From assembly GCF_007829885.1 (NCBI RefSeq), contig NZ_VIWW01000001.1, forward strand, positions 1,922,001 through 1,986,000: 64,000 bases of DNA, read 5' to 3'. The DNA comes from Streptomyces brevispora (GTDB lineage: Bacteria; Actinomycetota; Actinomycetes; Streptomycetales; Streptomycetaceae). Below, piece by piece: positions 1-8,233 of this stretch. Numbering within the stretch: the stretch's first letter is position 1; every line of letters begins with the position of its first letter. The translations under genes and the position numbers were made by a program. The notes under the pieces were generated by a model that searched no databases, was not told the origin of the DNA, and saw nothing but the letters and a program-made list of their open reading frames with translations.

Positions 1-2
1 GG

Positions 3-290
3 AGCGCCGACGGGGTGCTGCGCGCCCGGATGCCCACTGCGGAGAAGTCCTTCAAGCCCCTTGTCCACTTCGCCTTGCTGGAGTGCACACCCGCAGGGGA
101 GCTGCTCCTCGCACACCGCAAGCAGCACCTTCTGCTGCGGGTGCCGGTGCCGCAGGACCTGGACGACCTGGCGGTGGCGGTGGAGGCCGCGCTGAAGGGC
201 TACGGGCGTGAGCGCGCCGCGCTGAAGAAGCAGTACGCGCCCGTGAACTGGCTCTGGTCGGACAGCGCGGCCACCGTGAACCATCTCTGA
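3..290 (+). CDS. C-terminal end of an unrecognised protein (5' truncated by window edge)
   Basis: The reading frame is open to the first base of the window and ends at TGA 288-290, so only the last 95 or so codons are seen. A GTG at 15 could be an internal start but has no visible ribosome binding site. The peptide is soluble, begins with an Ala/Arg-rich stretch and ends APVNWLWSDSAATVNHL. I do not recognise the family. Codon usage (G/C third positions) is that of a real Streptomyces gene. Confidence 0.45.
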   Translation, partial: SADGVLRARMPTAEKSFKPLVHFALLECTPAGELLLAHRKQHLLLRVPVPQDLDDLAVAVEAALKGYGRERAALKKQYAPVNWLWSDSAATVNHL

Positions 291-891
291 CGATGCACCA
301 TCTCGATTGCCGTGCGTGCGTGCGCGTCGTACCGGGTGCGGTGAGGCTGGTAGTGCCGCACGTGGAAGCCAAGTCCGTCCAGCGAACCCTTCGCTCCCAG
401 GGCCGGCAACCGGTCCAAGGGCTCGACTACAACCGTCACTCAGCGTGCAGGCTTCACGGAATGTGAGCCAGAACCTGAGAACGGGTTCTGGCTCAGTTTC
501 TGTTTGCACCGTGAGTCGCAAACAGAAACTGAGCCAGAACCGAGAGCGGACAGCAGATGTGCGCCGCTTCGGGAGGCGGAATGGTCTGCGACTGTTCGGT
601 TCGGGGAGCATTGGGCGAGCGGATCAGGCTCGGAAAGAACGGCGGCCCGTTGGTGGTGCGCCTCCAGGTGATCTCGCCGTGGACGTCATCGGCGATGATC
701 TCGCCCCTGCGGCCCCTCCCGGGGAGGTACCAGGCGCTCTGCCCCGGGTCCTGGGGCTGAGCTCTCTGGGTCGACTGCGTCGGGCGGTATCGGGCGGGGC
801 GGGATACGGATCGCGATAACTGCCGGACCCACCGGCCGGCAGACAGGCAAGCAGGCCCCGGCCGCCCGGTGGACCACGAGGGCAGGGACCC
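291..891. other. 600-bp non-coding stretch with overlapping inverted repeats
   Basis: No ORF here has convincing codon bias and a family match. The notable content is the inverted-repeat array at 464-541 (separate entry). The rest of the stretch is ordinary high-GC sequence in which I see nothing further. The arrangement could be a shared 3' region, because the partial gene on the left and the zinc-ribbon gene on the right converge here. Confidence 0.5.
464..541. repeat. Two mutually exclusive hairpins built from one 12-bp motif
   Basis: The motif tgagccagaacc occurs at 464-475, inverted at 484-495, and again directly at 530-541. Arms 464-475/484-495 form a 12-bp perfect stem with an 8-nt loop. 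Arms 484-507/518-541 form a 24-bp perfect stem with a 10-nt loop. The two stems share 484-495 and cannot form together. The long arm is only about half GC, low for this genome. It could be a terminator between convergent genes, the paired ends of a lost insertion element, or a recombinase site. Confidence 0.8.
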
Positions 892-1530
892 TCAGCCCAG
901 TCCGTTCCCGCAGCCGCAACAGAACCTGGACGCAGCCGGGTTGACGGTGGAGCAGGAGCCGCACGTCTTCTCCTGCCGCAGCGAGGAACCGCACTCGCCG
1001 CAGAAGCTCCCGCCGAGCGCCTGTGCCCCGCAGGACGGGCACCGAGGCTGCGCCTGCTGACCGACGTTGAGGCCCTGCGTGAGGTTCGTGGACTGGAGCT
1101 GGTCAGCGATCTGACGCCGCCGGGCCTCGGCCTGGAGCTGGGCGATCTCCTCCGTGGCGATGGGGGAGCAGCGGGCGCACTGGCCGACCTGACCGTTCCA
1201 GCAGATCTCTCCGCAGACCCAGTCGCCGCACCCTCGGCACTGGTTGAAGCGGTTGGCTATCTCGTTGACGGCGGTGCGCATCGCCTTGTCCTTGGCGGCG
1301 GAGTTCGTACCGCGGTCCAGCAACCGGTCGGCGGCGTTGCTGATGTTGGAGAGCGACCCACCGAAGAGACTGCTCACACCACGCACGAGGTTCTGGCCGG
1401 TTTCGCGGAGGTCACGCTCGAAGGCGGAGCGGTAGCCGTTGCCGCAGCGCTCGCAGTGGAACTCGAACTGGTAGCCCTGCGTGTTGGAGAGGTCGCGGAT
1501 GTTGTCGGTGAACGGAACGGCTTCAGACAC
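892..1530 (-). CDS. Zinc-ribbon protein with several Cys-x2-Cys pairs
   Basis: 212 aa, soluble. Three metal-binding blocks are visible: an N-terminal CERCG around residue 26; a central CRGCG...CGEIC...CARC block around residues 98-121; and a C-terminal double zinc ribbon with CPSCG, CGECG, CGSC and CCGCG. Between the first two lies a helical stretch with FGGSLSNISNAADRLLDRG. The layout matches zinc-ribbon proteins of unknown function that are common in actinomycetes; binding of zinc is inferred from the cysteines. GTG start; a weak GGGAA lies about 8 nt upstream. It stands alone, convergent with the partial gene at the left edge. Confidence 0.75.
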   Translation of the reverse strand: MSEAVPFTDNIRDLSNTQGYQFEFHCERCGNGYRSAFERDLRETGQNLVRGVSSLFGGSLSNISNAADRLLDRGTNSAAKDKAMRTAVNEIANRFNQCRGCGDWVCGEICWNGQVGQCARCSPIATEEIAQLQAEARRRQIADQLQSTNLTQGLNVGQQAQPRCPSCGAQALGGSFCGECGSSLRQEKTCGSCSTVNPAASRFCCGCGNGLG

Positions 1531-1632
1531 GTCTTGTTCCCATTTCTACTTCTACTCTCTGTCTCGATCATCGGGTCGATCCGGCGTCGGCCTCGACGTC
1601 GAGCCGGCGTCGGCGTCGTAACGGGCCGCTGG

Positions 1633-2172
1633 TCAGGAGCCGAGAACCAGCCCCGTGAGCGGTTCGAAGCCGTGGCGGGCGGCGTAGTGGGGACCTTCCA
1701 TGAGCAGCAGCGTGTTGATCAGCATCCCGCGGCCCATGAATCCGGCGATCTCCGGTTCCGTCGCACCCGAGGAAGCCAGGAGCCGGTGGATCTCGCCGAA
1801 CAGGCGTCGCGATTCCTCCCCGATCACCGGCTCGCCGGCGGCCGCGGAGAACGCGTGCGCGAAGACGAGCACGGCGGGCCGCTGTCGCAGGACGAGTTCA
1901 CGGTAGGCCGATCCGATGCGGGACGGGTCGAACCCCCCGTCCGCGAGGCAGGTGCTGAAGGCACGCAGGACCTTCTCGCCCGAGAACTGGTGGGTCAGTA
2001 CGAAGAGATTCCGCTTCGAACGGAACGCCTGCATCACGTAAGGCTGCGACACCCCCATCTCAGCAGCCACTTCGGCCGTCGAGGTCCCGAAGTAACCACG
2101 CCTCGCGAACGCGCGCTCCGCTGCCGCGAGGAGCTCGTCCGAGCGCGCCGGCAACCGCGTCGCGCCTCTCAC
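1633..2172 (-). CDS. TetR-family transcriptional regulator
   Basis: 179 aa. The N-terminal 55 residues carry the TetR helix-turn-helix: a helix with AAERAFARRGYFGTSTAEVA, then GVSQPYVMQAFRSKRNLF. The C-terminal ligand-binding part is helical and divergent. Start is GTG at 2172. It is transcribed away from the mannanase gene across a 295-bp gap that holds an AT-rich patch near 2190-2230, a likely promoter for the regulator. Nothing shows that it controls the mannanase; it may be autoregulatory or act on distant genes. Ligand unknown. Confidence 0.8.
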   Translation of the reverse strand: MRGATRLPARSDELLAAAERAFARRGYFGTSTAEVAAEMGVSQPYVMQAFRSKRNLFVLTHQFSGEKVLRAFSTCLADGGFDPSRIGSAYRELVLRQRPAVLVFAHAFSAAAGEPVIGEESRRLFGEIHRLLASSGATEPEIAGFMGRGMLINTLLLMEGPHYAARHGFEPLTGLVLGS

Positions 2173-2393
2173 GCCGTCACCTACCCTGCGTCTTCAATTC
2201 GTCGAAATATTATCAGCCAATAAGCGCGAGTGTCCTGTCCCATAAGTCACCGGATCGGACTTCGCGATCCCCGCCCGGCCGCCCCCGACGGCGCGACACC
2301 GCAGAAGCCGCCGACCGGTTGACGGCCACCGCAAACCCTGCCCGCTCTCTTGACGCGCCCCTGACTCGATGGCTTCATGGGAGCGCGCAAATA

Positions 2394-2407
2394 TGGGAGC
2401 GCTCCCA
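2394..2407. promoter_or_regulatory. CebR-type operator inside a larger palindrome
   Basis: TGGGAGCGCTCCCA is a perfect 14-bp palindrome identical to the known Streptomyces CebR (LacI-family cello-oligosaccharide repressor) box. It overlaps a second, longer inverted repeat: 17-bp perfect arms at 2369-2385 and 2400-2416. The left arm repeats the half-site TGGGAGCG, so there are effectively one full and one extra half operator. It lies 61 bp upstream of the mannanase start. Confidence 0.88.
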
Positions 2408-2467
2408 TGAAGCCATGAACCGTCTGTCGATGCTCAGCTCTTGATCCGTCCACCCCCTGGAGCCGCA

Positions 2468-4168
2468 GTGAGAACAGCAATAGGCACGGCAAAGAACCCA
2501 GCGCTCAAGACTCCCTTCACCGTCCTTCTGACCGTCCTGGCCACCCTCCTCGGGTTACTCGCCCTCGGCACCCTCACCCCGGCGCGGGCCGCCACCGCCA
2601 CACCCGCCACCTCCGCCTCCGCCTCCGCCTCCGCCGCCACCGGCCTCCACATCAGCAACGGCCGGCTGCTCGAAGGCAACGGGAACGACTTCGTCATGCG
2701 CGGGGTCAACCACGCCCACACCTGGTACCCGAGCCAGACGAAGTCGCTCGCCGACATCAAGGCGACCGGCGCCAACACCGTCCGCGTCGTCCTCTCCGAC
2801 GGCTACCGCTGGAGCAAGAACAGCCCGGAGGACGTCGCCGCCGTCATCGCCCAGTGCAAGGCCAACCGGCTCATCTGCGTACTGGAGGTGCACGACACCA
2901 CCGGGTACGGAGAGGACTCCGCCGCCGGCACGCTCGATCACGCCGCCGACTACTGGATCAGCCTGAAGAGCGTCCTCGCCGGCCAGGAGAACTACGTCGT
3001 CATCAACATCGGCAACGAGCCCTGGGGCAACACCAATCCGGCCGGCTGGACCGCGCCCACCACCGCCGCGATCAAGAAGCTGCGCGCCGCCGGGTTCGCG
3101 CACACGATCATGGTGGACGCGCCCAACTGGGGTCAGGACTGGCAGGGCGTCATGCGGGACAACGCGCAGGCCGTCTACAACGCCGACTCCACGGGCAACC
3201 TGATCTTCTCGATCCACATGTACAGCGTCTTCAACACCGCCGCGAAGGTCACCGACTACCTGAACGCCTTCGTGAGCGCCCGACTGCCCCTGGTCATCGG
3301 TGAGTTCGGCGGTCCCGCCGATCAGTACGGCGATCCGGACGAGGACACCATGATGGCCAGCGCCGAGCGGCTCAAGCTCGGGTACATCGCCTGGTCCTGG
3401 AGCGGCAACACCGACCCGATCCTCGACCTGACGATCGGCTTCGACCCCACCCACCTCAGCTCCTGGGGTGAGCGCATCTTCCACGGCGCCAACGGCATCG
3501 CCCAGACCTCCCGCGAGGCCACCGTCTACGGCGGCACCGCGGCCGACACCCAGGCCCCGACCACCCCCGGCACCCCCACCGCCTCCGCCGTGACGGGCAC
3601 CTCCGTCACCCTCCGCTGGACCGCCTCCACCGACAACGTCGCCGTCACCGGCTACGACGTCGTGCGCCTCAGTGCCGGCACCGAGACCGCTGTCGCCTCC
3701 TCCACCACCAACACCGTCTCCGTCACCGGTCTCAGCGCCAGTACCGCGTACACCTTCGCCGTCTACGCGCGCGACGCGGCCGGGAACCGTTCGGCGCGCT
3801 CGGCCACGGTGAGCGTCACCACGGCCAAGGGCGGCACGACACCCGGTGTCGGCTGCTCCGTCGGGTACCACGTCGTCGGCGAGTGGCCGGGCGGCTTCCA
3901 GGGCGAGATCACCATCCGCAACACCGGCACCACGGCCATCAACGGCTGGACGCTGGGCTTCGCCTTCGCCAACGGCCAGACCGTCACCAACATGTGGGGC
4001 GGAACCCCCACCCAGACCGGCGGTTCGGTGAGCGTCGTCCCCGCCTCGTACACCTCCACGATCGCCGCCAACGGCTCGGTCACCGTCGGGTTCACCGGCA
4101 ACCAGAGCGGTACGAACGCCGCGCCGACCGCGTTCACGCTCAGCGGCGCCGGCTGCACCGTCGCCTGA
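2468..4168 (+). CDS. Secreted GH5 endo-beta-1,4-mannanase with FN3 linker and CBM2
   Basis: 566 aa with the GTG at 2468, chosen because GGAG sits 5 nt upstream and it gives a normal Sec signal (RT..K..K then a Leu-rich core ending TPARA); the TTG at 2441 lacks this. Mature order: short Ala/Thr/Ser-rich linker; GH5 domain about residues 58-345 with acid/base Glu184 in NEPWG and nucleophile Glu279 in GEFGG; fibronectin III domain about 358-445; C-terminal family 2 carbohydrate-binding module about 454-564 bounded by cysteines (GCSVGY...GCTVA). The catalytic domain resembles bacterial subfamily GH5_8 mannanases, so mannan is the likelier substrate; cellulose is the alternative. Codon 30 is TTA (2555-2557), implying dependence on the bldA tRNA. 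A CebR box lies upstream. Confidence 0.88.
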   Translation: MRTAIGTAKNPALKTPFTVLLTVLATLLGLLALGTLTPARAATATPATSASASASAATGLHISNGRLLEGNGNDFVMRGVNHAHTWYPSQTKSLADIKATGANTVRVVLSDGYRWSKNSPEDVAAVIAQCKANRLICVLEVHDTTGYGEDSAAGTLDHAADYWISLKSVLAGQENYVVINIGNEPWGNTNPAGWTAPTTAAIKKLRAAGFAHTIMVDAPNWGQDWQGVMRDNAQAVYNADSTGNLIFSIHMYSVFNTAAKVTDYLNAFVSARLPLVIGEFGGPADQYGDPDEDTMMASAERLKLGYIAWSWSGNTDPILDLTIGFDPTHLSSWGERIFHGANGIAQTSREATVYGGTAADTQAPTTPGTPTASAVTGTSVTLRWTASTDNVAVTGYDVVRLSAGTETAVASSTTNTVSVTGLSASTAYTFAVYARDAAGNRSARSATVSVTTAKGGTTPGVGCSVGYHVVGEWPGGFQGEITIRNTGTTAINGWTLGFAFANGQTVTNMWGGTPTQTGGSVSVVPASYTSTIAANGSVTVGFTGNQSGTNAAPTAFTLSGAGCTVA

Positions 4169-4384
4169 CGCGGCCGCCCCACGCCGCACCGCAGCGCCGA
4201 CCGGCAGGGCCGCCGCCCAGCCAGCGCCCCTCGCCGGTCGGCGTTCGTACTCGCACCTGCATGCGCCCGTGCGTATATCCCGGTGTCTTCCCGGCGCTCG
4301 TGCGGCATGACGGTCCGACGCCGACGGGGGCGTTTGTCACGCCGCGCCTCCGGCTCGGACCTGCGGACCGGACGGGCAGTTCCG

Positions 4385-5005
4385 TCAGTCGTTGACGGTA
4401 AGGGTGACGGTTGTGGTGGCGCAGTCGTACGTCAGGAACAGCGCGCCGCTGTCCAGGACCTTGCGGTCGGTGAGCGTCCAGCTCAGCGGGGCGAACGTGG
4501 CCTTGTCGGAGAAGAGCGGGATGCCGGCGCCGAGGGTCACCGGGCTCAGCTTGACGATCAACCTGTCGATCTCGGAGTAGAGCGAGCTCGCCAGTTCCCC
4601 GCCCCCGACCAGCCAGATGTCCTTGCCCTCCTCCCGCTTCAACTCCTTGACGCGCGCCACCGGATCACCGGCCACGACCTCCACCGCGGGGTCCGGGCTC
4701 TCGCCCAGCGTCCGGGAGAACACGATGTGCCGCAGATGCGGGTAGGCGTCGGTCACTCCGGCCTTGAGGCCGATCTCGTAGGACCGGCGTCCCTCGACGA
4801 CGGTGTCGAAGTGCGTACCCTCCGCCGAAATGGCGAGCGCGGTACGGGCGGGGCCGGGCAGGGTCTCCGGATACTCGGCGATCATGTGCCCGATGTAGTC
4901 CTCCGGGATCGGCCAGAACCCGTCCGGACCGGTGGGATCGGCGCCGTCCGGACCGGCTATGAAGCCGTCCAGGGTGGAGGCGACGTAGTACACGAGCTTG
5001 CGCAC
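4385..5005 (-). CDS. Dihydrofolate reductase family protein (RibD C-terminal domain)
   Basis: 206 aa from a GTG at 5005. This start is preferred to 5077 because VRKLVYYVASTLDGFIAGPDG is the canonical N-terminus of the family and GAAAGG lies just upstream. The conserved NADPH-fold features are visible: STLDGF near the start, GRRSYE, a SRTL strand, DIWLVGGGELASSLY, and the terminal beta hairpin. These stand-alone RibD_C proteins are common in Streptomyces; their substrates are mostly unknown, and folate reduction should not be assumed. It is convergent with the mannanase gene and is the last gene before the left end of the transposon. Confidence 0.8.
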   Translation of the reverse strand: MRKLVYYVASTLDGFIAGPDGADPTGPDGFWPIPEDYIGHMIAEYPETLPGPARTALAISAEGTHFDTVVEGRRSYEIGLKAGVTDAYPHLRHIVFSRTLGESPDPAVEVVAGDPVARVKELKREEGKDIWLVGGGELASSLYSEIDRLIVKLSPVTLGAGIPLFSDKATFAPLSWTLTDRKVLDSGALFLTYDCATTTVTLTVND

Positions 5006-5110
5006 GCAGGGCCTTTCGTCCACGGTCGGCCGCCGCGGGGCGGGCGGCCCTCGCCAGCCATGGTCAAACAGGCTCACCCGCGGCGCAACGGGAATCGCGG
5101 CTTCCGTGTA

Positions 5111-5156
5111 GGGGTGCCGGTAAGAACACTGTCACCAGCCGCAAACGGCACTGATC
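5111..5156 (+). repeat. Left terminal inverted repeat of the Tn3-family transposon
   Basis: Begins ggggtgccggtaagaac and runs inward. Compared with the reverse complement of 17918-17963, mismatches occur only at positions 18, 37 and 41. The resolvase stop codon is at 5155-5157, so the gene abuts the repeat. Confidence 0.93.
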
Positions 5157-5919
5157 AGTCCTCAGACCTGGTGGGTTGGGGCAGTTCCGGCGTGCTCGTC
5201 GCCTCAGCGAGTGCGAGGCGACCGCCCTTCAGCTCGGGCACGTAGTTGTAGATCGTGTTCCTGGAGACGCCGAGGAGCTTTGCGATCGAGGTGACGGTGT
5301 TCTCCGGGCGGGCGAGCAGGTCGCGGGCGTGACGTACCTGTTCCTCCGTCATCGCCGGCGGGCGGCCGAGTCGGGCGCCGCGGGCGCGGGCGGCGTCCAG
5401 GCCCTCGTTGGTGCCCTGCACGATGAGTTCGCGGATGAACTCCGCCAGGGCCGCGAAGACGTGGAAGACCAGGCGCCCGCCGGGCGTGGTCGTGTCGAGC
5501 GCCTCATGCAGCGAGGTGAAGCCGACGCCACGCTTGCGCAGGCCGGACACGATCGCGATGAGGTCCTGGATGGAACGGCCGAGCCGGTCCAGTGACGGGA
5601 CGACGAGGGTGTCGCCCTCGCGCAGGTAGTCGAGGGCCTTCCACAGTTCCTCGCGTTCGGCGTTCTTGCCGGACTTCTTGTCGGAGAAGATCCGGATGCA
5701 GCCCGCTGTGTTGAGTGCGTGCATCTGCCGGTCGAGCAACTGCCCCTTGGTGGACACGCGTGCGTATCCCACGAGGCTGCCGGTCCGTACGGCCGGAACG
5801 GGGGCGAGGAGATCGGCGGTGTCGTCGTCCTGGGGTGGCTGCACCTGCCAGATCGTACAGAAAACGGAGCTCCTCAAGTTCTTGAGCACATCGACTTTCT
5901 GACACCGTTTTATGGGCAT
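5155..5919 (-). CDS. tnpR: Serine recombinase / resolvase of the transposon
   Basis: 254 aa as drawn. The resolvase N-terminal domain begins at LVGYARVSTKGQ (catalytic Ser56), followed by LDRLGRS around residue 110, the long E-helix region AALAEFIRELIVQGTNEGL, and a C-terminal helix-turn-helix TSIAKLLGVSRNTIYNYV. About 48 residues precede the usual family start, so the true start may be an internal GTG (for example the one before GYARVS) and the drawn 5' end may be part of a res site. It resolves cointegrates in Tn3-family transposition. Its position against the left terminal repeat, reading outward, fits the element's tnpR. Confidence 0.88.
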   Translation of the reverse strand: MPIKRCQKVDVLKNLRSSVFCTIWQVQPPQDDDTADLLAPVPAVRTGSLVGYARVSTKGQLLDRQMHALNTAGCIRIFSDKKSGKNAEREELWKALDYLREGDTLVVPSLDRLGRSIQDLIAIVSGLRKRGVGFTSLHEALDTTTPGGRLVFHVFAALAEFIRELIVQGTNEGLDAARARGARLGRPPAMTEEQVRHARDLLARPENTVTSIAKLLGVSRNTIYNYVPELKGGRLALAEATSTPELPQPTRSED

Positions 5920-5990
5920 GATCCGGTGCCGATTCGGCCGCTCATCGCAGCTTACCGATCTTGCTCATCAATCGGTCGATAGATGAGCAG
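5858..5990. other. Candidate res (resolution) region upstream of tnpR
   Basis: The stretch holds several short repeats of the kind seen in res sites: aaaacgg near 5863 opposed to ccgtttt near 5906; the palindrome ctcaagttcttgag at 5873-5886; gctcatc at about 5940 and 5963 opposed to gatgagc at about 5982. It lies between tnpR and the divergent ArsR gene, the standard position for res. Subsite boundaries cannot be fixed by eye. Confidence 0.4.
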
Positions 5991-6013
5991 TGCCACTTTG
6001 CAGGCGAGCTGAA

Positions 6014-6061
6014 CCGCAAAGAGTTCTTCGCGAATATCTCTTTGCGAAGAACTCTTTGCGG
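6014..6061. promoter_or_regulatory. 18-bp inverted-repeat operator before the ArsR/MFS operon
   Basis: Perfect arms ccgcaaagagttcttcgc (6014-6031) and its complement (6044-6061) flank a 12-nt spacer. A further copy of ctctttgcg begins inside the spacer at 6038, so the motif occurs three times. It ends 15 bp before the ATG of the ArsR-type gene; a tctatcgt at 6062-6069 could be a -10 element, which would make the transcript nearly leaderless. Probable binding site of that regulator. Confidence 0.75.
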
Positions 6062-6076
6062 TCTATCGTGTGGCGC

Positions 6077-6742
6077 ATGGCTGATGCAGTGGAGAGGCCG
6101 GATGGCCTGAACGTTGAAAAGGACTCGGTTGTCCTGGATGCCAAGGGGCTGCGTGCCCTGGCGCATCCGGTGCGCGTGCAGTTGGTCGGGCTACTGCGGA
6201 AGTACGGCCCGTCGACGGCCACCCGCCTCGCGGAGCGGCTGGGTGTGAATTCCGGTACGGCCAGCTACCACCTCCGGCAGCTCGGCGCGGCCGGTTTCGT
6301 CGAGGAGGACACCGAACGCGGCAACGCGCGAGAGCGCTGGTGGCGTTCGGTGCACCGGACGACCTGGTTCAACGATCCGGAGCTGTCCGAGCGAGAGCCC
6401 GAGGCCGCGCTGGCCTACCAGCAGTCCGTCGCCGCCATCTACACCCTGCGCACGCGGCAGACCCTGAACGAGCTTCAGACGATGCCCCGCGCATGGCGGA
6501 ACACCTTCGACATGAGCGACTGGGCCTTGCGGCTCACGCCCGAGGAAGCCGCCGCTCTGTACCAGGAGCTGGCGGAAGTCGTCGCGCGCTACCGGCGGGA
6601 CGCGCCGGAGACGGCGGCAAGTGCCCCCGAAGGAGCCGAACGGGTCGCCGTGATCACGCAGATCCTGCCCGAACTGGACGCGCCTGCCGCGTCGTCGCCC
6701 CCTTCCGGCCCTCAGGAAGAGGAAGGAAACCCGACGCCATGA
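6077..6742 (+). CDS. ArsR-type helix-turn-helix repressor paired with an exporter
   Basis: 221 aa. The ATG at 6077 is chosen because the upstream in-frame stretch is the operator. Residues about 25-90 form a winged helix (LRALAHPVRVQLVGLLRKYG, TATRLAERLGVNSGTASYHLRQL, then the wing ERGNARERWWRS), the HTH_20/ArsR class. No CxC metal site is visible, so a metal ligand is unlikely. The rest is helical and Glu/Ala-rich. The stop overlaps the MFS start in ATGA, so the two are translationally coupled and the protein most likely represses the exporter and itself. Confidence 0.85.
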   Translation: MADAVERPDGLNVEKDSVVLDAKGLRALAHPVRVQLVGLLRKYGPSTATRLAERLGVNSGTASYHLRQLGAAGFVEEDTERGNARERWWRSVHRTTWFNDPELSEREPEAALAYQQSVAAIYTLRTRQTLNELQTMPRAWRNTFDMSDWALRLTPEEAAALYQELAEVVARYRRDAPETAASAPEGAERVAVITQILPELDAPAASSPPSGPQEEEGNPTP

Positions 6743-8076
6743 CCGACGACGCCTCGGAGGCCCCCGGCATACCCGGCAAGAGGTCCTTACGGCCGCTGGG
6801 CGGGGTGCTGGCAGCCATGGCCGTGTCGCTGACCGGCACGCGCATCTCCGTTGTGGCACTGCCCTGGTTCGTCCTCGTCACGACCGGCAGCGCCACCCAG
6901 ACCGGACTCGTCGCCTTCTGCGAGATGACTCCCTACGTGGTGGTCAAGGCGTTCACCGGACCACTGGTGGACCGGATCGGCCCGCGGGCCGTTTCCTGGA
7001 CCACCGATCTGGCCAGCGCGACCGCCGCCGCTGCGGTGCCCCTGCTCCACACCCTGGACCTGCTCTCCTTTCCCCTTCTTCTGGTTCTGGTTGCACTTAT
7101 CGGCGCGGCCCGGGGCCCCGGCGACCTAGCCAAGGAGGTGATGGTCCCAGAGGCGGCTGAGCGCGGCCGAGTACCGCTGGAGCGCGCCACCGGTCTGTCC
7201 GGCGTGATCGAGCGGCTCGCCTCTACCGTCGGCCTGGCGATCGGCGGATCCCTGGTGGCGCTGCTCGGCCCCCTGACCGCGCTCGCCGTCAACGCAGGCT
7301 GCTTCGCCCTCGGATCGGTGATCATCAAACTCGCGCTGCCTCGCGGCATGGGGCACACGGCCGAGGAAGCCCCCTCGGCGGCCGGGAAGACGGAACCGGG
7401 CTACTGGCGGCGGTTCGGCGAGGGCTTCACCTTCCTGCGCGGCGAGCCGCTGCTGCTCACCGTCATCGTCATGGTGGGGATCACCAACCTGCTGGACGCG
7501 GCGTTCGTCGCGGTGCTCGTGCCCGTCTGGGCCAGGGATTCCGGCAACGGGCCGGCCGCGATCGGCCTGATGGGCAGCGTAATGGGAGCCGCGGGAGTCG
7601 GCGGGAGCCTGATCGCCGCGGTGGTCGCGCACCGGCTGCGGCGGCGGATGGTGGTTCTCACCGGGTTCCTGCTGGCCGGGGCACCTAGGTTCCTGATCCT
7701 CGCCTTCGATGCACCGCTGGGGGCAGTCCTGGCCGTCTTCGCGGTCACCGGGTTCGGCGCCGGCTTCGTCAACCCAGTGCTGGGGGCCGTCCTCGTCGAA
7801 CGGGTGCCGCGCCGGATGCTGGGCCGGGTCAACGCGCTCGGCGACTCGCTGGCCTGGGCAGGTATCCCACTCGGTGGGCTGCTCGCCGGGGCGGCGGTGA
7901 CCACTGCCGGACTCGTGCCGGTGCTGCTCACCTGCGGGGCCGCGTACTTCCTCACCACGAATCTGGCTGGACTGCGGCCGGAATGGCGCGAGATAGACCG
8001 AACGCGTGGGCGGGCCGTCATGAAGCAGCATGGCAAGGAAGACGCCTCACCAGACAGCGCGAACGCAGCGACCTGA
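6739..8076 (+). CDS. MFS efflux transporter, macrolide-exporter type
   Basis: 445 aa with about 12 hydrophobic segments between residues 18 and 420 and a charged C-terminal tail. The motif-A-like loop GPLVDRIGPRAVSW follows helix 2. The overall pattern (SLTGTRISVVALPWFVLVTTGSATQTG at the N-terminus) is that of MFS_3/MefA-like drug exporters. It overlaps the regulator by 4 bp. Codon 17 is TTA (6787-6789), so its translation should need the bldA tRNA; that is unusual for a simple resistance gene on a transposon and points to a Streptomyces history. Substrate unknown. Confidence 0.85.
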   Translation: MTDDASEAPGIPGKRSLRPLGGVLAAMAVSLTGTRISVVALPWFVLVTTGSATQTGLVAFCEMTPYVVVKAFTGPLVDRIGPRAVSWTTDLASATAAAAVPLLHTLDLLSFPLLLVLVALIGAARGPGDLAKEVMVPEAAERGRVPLERATGLSGVIERLASTVGLAIGGSLVALLGPLTALAVNAGCFALGSVIIKLALPRGMGHTAEEAPSAAGKTEPGYWRRFGEGFTFLRGEPLLLTVIVMVGITNLLDAAFVAVLVPVWARDSGNGPAAIGLMGSVMGAAGVGGSLIAAVVAHRLRRRMVVLTGFLLAGAPRFLILAFDAPLGAVLAVFAVTGFGAGFVNPVLGAVLVERVPRRMLGRVNALGDSLAWAGIPLGGLLAGAAVTTAGLVPVLLTCGAAYFLTTNLAGLRPEWREIDRTRGRAVMKQHGKEDASPDSANAAT

Positions 8077-8233
8077 CGCTTACGCGAGGGGAGGCGGACC
8101 AGGCTGGCACTCGGGACTGGTGAGCTCGCGTATTCAACTGTCGTGTGTTGGCCTGTCCGGCCCTGGGATTGCTACTGATCGTGACGTCTGCCAGCGGGCT
8201 ACGAATGTCAGAGGCATCCGGTTGGATGAGCAC

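Noticed and set aside
200..439. 79-aa minus-strand ORF near the left edge
   Set aside because: Overlaps the plus-strand partial gene; no recognisable domain or ribosome site.
2555..4189. 544-aa minus-strand ORF opposite the mannanase
   Set aside because: Gly/Asp/Val-rich shadow of a high-GC gene; no family, no start context.
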